In this document: in pieces, positions 7,048 through 11,162 of the stretch
Numbering within the stretch: position 1 is the first letter of the stretch
How the letters are laid out: every line of letters starts with the position of its first letter
NCBI GenBank assembly: GCA_910585005.1
Contig: CAJUCN010000043.1
Span: 1-11,162 of the forward strand
Direction: 5' to 3'
Origin: an uncultured Lachnospiraceae bacterium
GTDB taxonomy: Bacteria > Bacillota > Clostridia > Lachnospirales > Lachnospiraceae
DNA length: 11,162 bases
The notes under the pieces: generated by a model
The model's database searches: none
What the model saw: the letters and a program-made list of their open reading frames with translations, nothing else
Told to the model about the DNA's origin: nothing
Program-made: the position numbers and the translations under genes

Positions 7048-7638
7048 TTACTCACCCATACGGATATTTTTCACTGTTTTCTGTTCAAAGGTAAGGTCTG
7101 TATAAACCCTTGTCCCGCCATTTCCAACAGGAGCCTGTGCAAGCAGCCCTACCTTTACGTTTTCACCAACAGGAAGATTAAAAAATCTCATCATGTAAAA
7201 TTTCTTACCGTCAACGGAATAATGGAACGCAAAGGATTGACCGCACCTGCATATCTGCAGCCATACCTCATTTCCGTCAATGTTGCACCCATTCGCATCG
7301 TCCGATTCCCCGTTCCTTGCAATTACGCTGACAACGGCATGTGTGCCAAAATCGGTCATTTCAAAACATGATTTCGCCCAATTCCGCATATCCTGCATTA
7401 CCATAATAGAAGCAGAGTCATATGTGTCTTTAAAATCATGGGATACTTTTACCCGCATCACGAAATCTCCGGCAATCTCTGTGTGGTAAAACGGAGCATT
7501 GCACAAAGATTCCGGCGTAATCCCCTCCTCGCTGACCGCACCGTTATTAAAGAAAAAGTCGCTTTGCGCCGGTGCAAACATTTCTATTCTGTTGTCTTCT
7601 GTTTTTATCTGTCCTTCATTAAGCCATTTGAATTCCAT
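7048..7638 (-). CDS. DUF1349 family protein (second of tandem pair)
   Basis: This 196-residue protein belongs to the DUF1349 family of jelly-roll proteins, like YesU in the Bacillus subtilis rhamnogalacturonan cluster. Supporting features are RVKVSHDFKDTYDSASIMVMQDMRNWAKSCFE in the middle, EVWLQICRCGQSFAFHYSVDGKKFYMMRFF, and the closing strand VKVGLLAQAP. The family fold resembles concanavalin-type lectins and laminarinases; catalytic activity has not been settled, so binding or hydrolysis of a sugar is a guess. No signal peptide or membrane segment is present. The ATG follows GGGGG seven bases upstream and starts 14 bases after the end of the paralogue, so the two are translated from one message. 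It is only distantly similar to its neighbour. Confidence 0.8.
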   Translation of the reverse strand: MEFKWLNEGQIKTEDNRIEMFAPAQSDFFFNNGAVSEEGITPESLCNAPFYHTEIAGDFVMRVKVSHDFKDTYDSASIMVMQDMRNWAKSCFEMTDFGTHAVVSVIARNGESDDANGCNIDGNEVWLQICRCGQSFAFHYSVDGKKFYMMRFFNLPVGENVKVGLLAQAPVGNGGTRVYTDLTFEQKTVKNIRMGE

Positions 7639-7652
7639 ATAAATACCCCCTA

Positions 7653-8252
7653 TCAGTCACGCCATTCTGCATCCGATTTCCACTGACATTCCGTAATCTG
7701 CATATTTGAAAATGTTGCCTTGTACGAACCTTCTGTCGGGCTGCCCGCATATATGCCATATGTAATTTTTTCTGCCCCTTCCCACATATGGAAAATCCGC
7801 ATCTGTCTGAAATTTATGCCGTCCTCGCTGCATTCAATGCAATAGTCGCTATTTCTGCGCGAAAAACGATACCACATACTTCTAATGTCAGAGGATATAT
7901 CTGTCGTGGCCCAGTCAGAATATCCATGATTCGTGACGACACTTCCCAACCGCTGCATTTTTTCATCTTCATACTCAATAGATGCCTTGAACCAGTTGTC
8001 GCTGTCTAAATACATAACCACACCGCACTGATCAAAACGACGGGTACTTTCAAACTCTGTTTTCACGATAAAGGAGAAAAACTTATCTGTCGTTTCAATC
8101 TGAAACACCGGGGCATTATCATTCTGGAAACCATAATAAGTGCGTGCCCACAAATCAGTTCCTCTTTCCGTAATAATTACAACCTTGTCTTCATCAACCT
8201 GCACCTGCTTGGGCTGGCGTGTCCATTTCGGACTGCATTTCAAAAAATCCAT
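7653..8252 (-). CDS. DUF1349 family protein (first of tandem pair)
   Basis: A 199-residue DUF1349 protein. It shares the family pattern with the next gene: FFSFIVKTEFES, GVVMYLDSDNWFKASIEY, IRSMWYRFSRRNSDYCIECSEDGINFRQMRIF and the closing ITYGIYAGSP. The segments DGINFRQMRIF here and DGKKFYMMRFF in the partner line up, showing that the two are ancient paralogues. It is probably cytoplasmic, with no leader peptide. A GCGAGGAA ribosome binding site lies just before the ATG. It is downstream of the second MFS gene on the same strand, which suggests a role with the imported carbohydrate; its reaction, if any, is unknown. Confidence 0.8.
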   Translation of the reverse strand: MDFLKCSPKWTRQPKQVQVDEDKVVIITERGTDLWARTYYGFQNDNAPVFQIETTDKFFSFIVKTEFESTRRFDQCGVVMYLDSDNWFKASIEYEDEKMQRLGSVVTNHGYSDWATTDISSDIRSMWYRFSRRNSDYCIECSEDGINFRQMRIFHMWEGAEKITYGIYAGSPTEGSYKATFSNMQITECQWKSDAEWRD

Positions 8253-8301
8253 CTTTTTTTCCTCGCTTTCTTTTATTCCTGATAGGCAGCTATTTCAATG
8301 C

Positions 8302-8487
8302 CTATTTTTTCATTGCATATAACACAGCTCTCATATCGTCCAGACATGTTTCTGGGTTCATATAATGGTTCTAATCCTACCCCATCATATCTAACGTCAG
8401 TTCGTTTACATCATTCTTCTGTTTTACAGCAAATACAATGAAGATAAATCCATCTTTGCCTTTTTCAATAGATATTTTCCCCTCCAT
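8302..8487 (-). pseudogene. Small hypothetical frame broken by two amber codons
   Basis: An ATG overlapping the MFS stop (TAATG) opens a frame reading MEGKISIEKGKDGFIFIV and on to DMMG (36 residues). It then meets TAG at 8377-8379 and again at 8371-8373, one codon apart. The same frame continues for 22 residues (NHYMNPETCLDDMRAVLYAM, KK) to a TAG at 8302-8304. Both internal ambers would be glutamine codons (CAG) before a C-to-T change, giving a smooth protein of about 61 residues. I do not recognise the family. It may be a decayed gene or a 36-residue functional product; a start coupled to the MFS stop is typical of real small genes. It fills most of the 234-bp gap between the MFS and DUF1349 genes. 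Confidence 0.4.
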
Positions 8488-9674
8488 TAAGAGAACTCTC
8501 TTTTCATTTTACCACAGAGAATAATTCCCATTAGTAACAGCGCTGGAAAAATAATACCTGCTAAAACCCCTATCTTCAGATTATCCCCCAATGCCCCTGA
8601 TACCATACCGACCAACGTGGGACCTCCCGAACAGCCTATATCCCCGCCTAGCGCCAATAACGCAAACATAGCGGTTCCGCCTTTTGGCAAAGCTGCCGAT
8701 GCCTTGCTGAAGGTTCCTGGCCACATAATTCCAACTGACAGCCCGCAGACAGCACAGGCAATCAGGCTAAGCAACGGAACCGGGAAAAGGGAGATTCCCA
8801 AATAAGACAGTATACATAGGAGGCTGCTGTAGGCCATAAAGCGTTCCAAATGAATACGGTCCCCATATTTGCCATAAAACAATCTTGACGTCCCCATCAA
8901 AATCGCAAACGCCATCGGTCCAGCCAGATCACCTGCCGTCTTGGAAATCCCAAGTCCTTTTTCTGCAAAGGTAGAAGCCCATTGGCTGACTGCCTGCTCG
9001 CTCGCCTCTGCACATATCATCATTACCAGCAAAATCCAAAATATCTTCATCCGGAACAATTCCTTTAATCCCAGTCCGGACTCACCGTCCTCAATCAAGG
9101 TTGCAATGGGAACCCTGGTAAAAACAATAGCATTTCCAACCGGGATAAGCGCCCATATAATCGCCAATATCTTCCAGTTCTCTATACCAGCCACATAAAA
9201 AAACAAAGTTGATATGAATACCACCCCCGCATGTCCCCAGCAATAAAAAGAATGAAGCATGCTCATTGCCTTCTCCTTATTGTCGGAAGGACACGCCTCC
9301 ACAACCGGACTGACGAGAACTTTCAGAAGTCCGCCGCCAATGGCGTAAATCATGACAGCAATTAAAATCCCCACAAAGGGAGTTGGTAAAACATCCGGCA
9401 AAACCGTAAGAAGAACCAAGCCTGCAGCCGATAAAACATGGGCTATCACCATTGATGCACGGTACCCTATCTTATCTATAAATCCGACTGAAAGAAGGTC
9501 AACCAACAGCTGTATACCAAAATTAAAAGTCACCAACAGCGTAATCTGGGAAAGCGGGACATGATAACTTTTTTGAAAAAACAAAAACAGCAACGGCGTA
9601 AAATTGTTAACTACAGCCTGCACGATATATCCTACAAAACAGGCTGTGATTGTTTTATTATATTGGTTTTTCAT
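8487..9674 (-). CDS. MFS transporter, probable sugar importer
   Basis: A 395-residue Major Facilitator membrane protein with about twelve hydrophobic segments and a cytoplasmic loop after segment six (IATLIEDGESGLGLKELFRMK). The loop 2-3 motif is present as DLLSVGFIDKIGYR, and the matching loop in the second half reads LFYGKYGDRIHLERF. The start at 9674 is preferred over the ATG 18 bases upstream because GGAGG lies seven bases before it. It is divergent from an AraC regulator with an N-terminal sugar-sensing type domain and leads an operon with the DUF1349 genes, so import of a glycoside or oligosaccharide is likely. The substrate cannot be read from the sequence. Confidence 0.9.
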   Translation of the reverse strand: MKNQYNKTITACFVGYIVQAVVNNFTPLLFLFFQKSYHVPLSQITLLVTFNFGIQLLVDLLSVGFIDKIGYRASMVIAHVLSAAGLVLLTVLPDVLPTPFVGILIAVMIYAIGGGLLKVLVSPVVEACPSDNKEKAMSMLHSFYCWGHAGVVFISTLFFYVAGIENWKILAIIWALIPVGNAIVFTRVPIATLIEDGESGLGLKELFRMKIFWILLVMMICAEASEQAVSQWASTFAEKGLGISKTAGDLAGPMAFAILMGTSRLFYGKYGDRIHLERFMAYSSLLCILSYLGISLFPVPLLSLIACAVCGLSVGIMWPGTFSKASAALPKGGTAMFALLALGGDIGCSGGPTLVGMVSGALGDNLKIGVLAGIIFPALLLMGIILCGKMKREFS

Positions 9675-9697
9675 TTCAATACCTCCAAACAAATGAT

Positions 9698-9703
9698 ATT
9701 ATA
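9698..9703 (-). promoter_or_regulatory. MFS operon -10 box
   Basis: A perfect TATAAT on the minus strand lies 24 bases before the MFS start. No good -35 box sits 16-18 bases upstream, which is typical of a promoter that needs an activator such as the divergent AraC protein. Confidence 0.55.
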
Positions 9704-9725
9704 TCTCACAATTCATGCCAAGTCA

Positions 9726-9755
9726 TTGCACATAATCGCACACTTATGGTACAAT
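9726..9755 (+). promoter_or_regulatory. Promoter of the AraC gene
   Basis: TTGCAC (9726-9731) and TACAAT (9750-9755) are 18 bases apart, and the -10 box carries an upstream TG (9747-9748). Two GCACA words (9728-9732 and 9738-9742) are exactly one helical turn apart inside this promoter and could be a half-site pair for the regulator. Confidence 0.55.
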
Positions 9756-9796
9756 ATCACTAATCTGATTTTTATTTTATGAAGGAGGGACGCTCT

Positions 9797-10681
9797 ATGG
9801 ACTCTTATAAGATCACTACAGATGAAACATTGCGTGAAACCGTCCGTCATGGAGACAGCAGTTATCCTTTTGCATACTATCCTGAAAACATCTGGCAGTT
9901 TGACTTCCATCGGATTGACTGGCACTGGCACAGTGAACTAGAATTCCTGTTTGTCGAAAATGGTGCGGCACTCTGCCTGGCCGGAACAGACAGAATCGAA
10001 CTGCATGAAGGCTTCGGCATATTTATCAACAGCAGTATTCTCCACCGTTTTGAAACACGGTGCAGCACATTCGTTCCTAACATTGTTTTTTCGCCAACCC
10101 TGTTAGCGCCTGAAACAAGCCTTATTTATGAAAAATATATCAGCCCCCTTATAATGTCATCTATCCCGTACCAGATTTTTGATCCGCATATACCGTGGCA
10201 GAATCACATCCTGCAATTACTGTCACAAATTTTTGCCCTTCAGGGACCGGGGCAAAATAATGAGTTATGCACCGTCCAGCTTCTTTTTCAAATATGGGAC
10301 GTATTGTTAAGACATTTAAATCTGGATTCCAATTCAAAAAAACTTCAGCGTTTAGACCACAAACAGGCAAGGTTACAGACTATGATGCAGTACATCCATG
10401 ATCACTATATGGAACAGATTACCCTTGAGATGATTGCAGCATCCGCATCCATCAGCAAGAGCGGCGCATTACATATTTTCCAGTCAGGTATCAACATTTC
10501 TCCAGTAGCGTATCTTATCCAGTACCGACTGGCACAAGCCGCCACGTTGCTTTATGCTACTCAAAAATCTGTTTTTTCCATCGCAGAAGAAACAGGATTT
10601 ACAAGTTCTGGATACTTTTGCAGAAAATTTAGACAGCATTATCTCATGAGTCCAAATCAGTATAGGCAAAAGAAAACCTAA
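9797..10681 (+). CDS. AraC-family transcriptional regulator
   Basis: The 294-residue protein has an N-terminal cupin-like sensing domain, with RIDWHWHSELEFLFVENG (about 39-56) and the strand RIELHEGFGIFINSSILHRFET (66-87), and a C-terminal AraC domain from about 195. The first helix-turn-helix is ITLEMIAASASISKSGALHIFQ; the second is VFSIAEETGFTSSGYFCRKFRQHY, followed by MSPNQYR, the usual family ending. Cupin-AraC proteins normally bind a sugar and activate nearby transport and hydrolase genes. The start was moved 18 bases downstream of the first ATG because AAGGAGG at 9782-9788 fits only the ATG at 9797. It is divergent from the MFS-DUF1349 operon, its probable target; the beta-xylosidase operon may be another. 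Confidence 0.93.
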   Translation: MDSYKITTDETLRETVRHGDSSYPFAYYPENIWQFDFHRIDWHWHSELEFLFVENGAALCLAGTDRIELHEGFGIFINSSILHRFETRCSTFVPNIVFSPTLLAPETSLIYEKYISPLIMSSIPYQIFDPHIPWQNHILQLLSQIFALQGPGQNNELCTVQLLFQIWDVLLRHLNLDSNSKKLQRLDHKQARLQTMMQYIHDHYMEQITLEMIAASASISKSGALHIFQSGINISPVAYLIQYRLAQAATLLYATQKSVFSIAEETGFTSSGYFCRKFRQHYLMSPNQYRQKKT

Positions 10682-10744
10682 CCAATACACTTTAAAATAC
10701 ATAGGATGTGTTGTAAAGAAATGAATTGTGGAATATTAAGACAT

Positions 10745-10771
10745 AAAAAAAGAACTGCCAAAACAGTCCTT
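10745..10771 (-). terminator. Leftward intrinsic terminator
   Basis: On the minus strand AAGGACTG and CAGTTCTT pair in an 8-bp stem with one G-U pair and a six-base loop, followed by a run of six Ts. Read on the plus strand the G-U becomes an A-C mismatch and no T run follows, so it serves transcripts coming from the right. Those must start in or beyond the repeat region; no gene for them is visible here. Confidence 0.6.
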
Positions 10772-10830
10772 CTACCATTTTATCATTTATCCATTCAGTT
10801 TTTACCGTTTTGCTAATACATAAACACGGG

Positions 10831-10906
10831 AACCCTTATATTATCACGAAAACTCCCATTGGGTTTCCGTGATAATACAGGCAGTTTCCGTGTTCGTATA
10901 AGGGTT
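10831..10906. repeat. Nested inverted repeats left of the iteron array
   Basis: AACCCTTATA (10831-10840) is repeated in inverted form at 10897-10906. Inside it TTATCACG plus AAAAC and CCCA (10841-10858) pairs with TGGGTTTCCGTGATAA (10860-10875) with a two-base bulge and one mismatch. The right arm is also the first direct repeat of the array. Confidence 0.75.
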
Positions 10907-11018
10907 TTGCCTGCGAGTATCGACTTTTGCCTGATAGTATGGAGTTTTGCCTGATAGTATCCGAGTTTCCGTGATAATAAGCGACTTTTGCCTACGAGTA
11001 TATACTATCAGGCAAAAG
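10863..11018. repeat. Iteron-like array: seven 20-21 bp direct repeats plus inverted copy
   Basis: Units start at 10863, 10884, 10904, 10924, 10944, 10965 and 10985, each 20 or 21 bases long. Two versions of one motif occur: GTTTCCGTGATAATA (10863, 10965, and degenerate at 10884) and CTTTTGCCTGATAGTAT (10924 and, with G first, 10944; variants at 10904 and 10985). They share TTT-CC-TGATA-TA, so each repeat presents the same face of the helix. At 11002-11018 there is an exact inverted copy of CTTTTGCCTGATAGTAT, making a 34-bp dyad with the last unit. Spacing near two helical turns is typical of initiator-binding iterons in plasmid origins and of partition sites. No repeat-spacer structure of a CRISPR is present. 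Confidence 0.75.
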
Positions 11019-11162
11019 AACCCCAGAACAACCGTTCGTACCCTCGCTAATGTAAAAATGCCCTTAAAAGCACACGGAAATAATGTAAATTTCAAACCTA
11101 TGTAGTACCGAAAGTGCCGTGTTTTGGTGTGCTACCCGTCAAGTAGACAATCGAAAAAAACA
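11019..11162. other. Noncoding stretch after the array
   Basis: I see no reading frame of note on either strand and no clear promoter. If the array is an origin, the initiator gene is likely to begin beyond the right edge. A CACACGGAAATAATG stretch (11071-11085) weakly recalls the repeat motif. Confidence 0.4.

Noticed and set aside
8371..8379. Pyrrolysine insertion at the two ambers
   Set aside because: No pyl genes or downstream signal are seen, and TAG ends other genes in the window, e.g. the MFS gene at 5302.
10682..10744. Terminator directly after the AraC gene
   Set aside because: Only a weak ACAC/GTGT pairing is present, with no T run on the plus strand.
10863..11018. CRISPR array
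   Set aside because: Units are contiguous at 20-21 bp with no unique spacers, and no cas gene is present.
10844..11095. An 83-codon minus-strand frame across the repeats
   Set aside because: It is the translation of the repeat units (TRRQ and TETE recur) without a ribosome binding site.

Overview
The window looks like an accessory, probably mobile, region from a low-to-middling GC anaerobic Firmicute, most likely a gut clostridium of the Lachnospiraceae type. The basis is strong AGGAGG-type ribosome binding sites on nearly every gene, the families present (class C group II intron, HxlR and AraC regulators, DUF1349 and GH120-like enzymes) and base composition. This placement is inference; there is no rRNA or housekeeping marker.

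Left end (1-515): one or two tiny zinc-ribbon genes on the minus strand, of the kind found in prophages and integrative conjugative elements. Next (516-2408) is a complete class C group II intron on the minus strand: its ribozyme 5' end, a 470-residue reverse transcriptase without an endonuclease domain, and domains V and VI. It sits just past a terminator-like hairpin that follows the next gene. Positions 2546-6498 carry three minus-strand genes: a right-handed beta-helix protein best read as a cytoplasmic GH120-type beta-xylosidase, a flavodoxin-fold oxidoreductase with a cysteine cluster, and an MFS transporter. A divergent HxlR regulator (6642-6998) shares a 144-bp control region with the MFS gene; that region contains a clear dyad operator candidate. 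The HxlR gene converges on the next cluster across a two-way terminator.

Positions 7048-9674 (minus strand) hold a second MFS transporter, a small reading frame broken by two amber codons, and two tandem DUF1349 genes; a divergent AraC regulator follows at 9797-10681. The overall reading is a small glycan-use locus: AraC senses a sugar and drives MFS import, the GH120-like enzyme cleaves it in the cytoplasm, and the DUF1349 proteins bind or process related carbohydrate. The HxlR, MFS and flavoprotein set may be a separate stress or efflux module beside it.

Right end (10682-11162): no protein gene. It holds a leftward-facing intrinsic terminator and then seven direct repeats of 20-21 bp, flanked on both sides by inverted copies. 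This looks like an iteron array (replication origin or partition site) and is the most unusual structure in the window. Together with the intron and zinc-ribbon genes it suggests that the sugar genes are cargo next to the replication module of a plasmid or integrative conjugative element.
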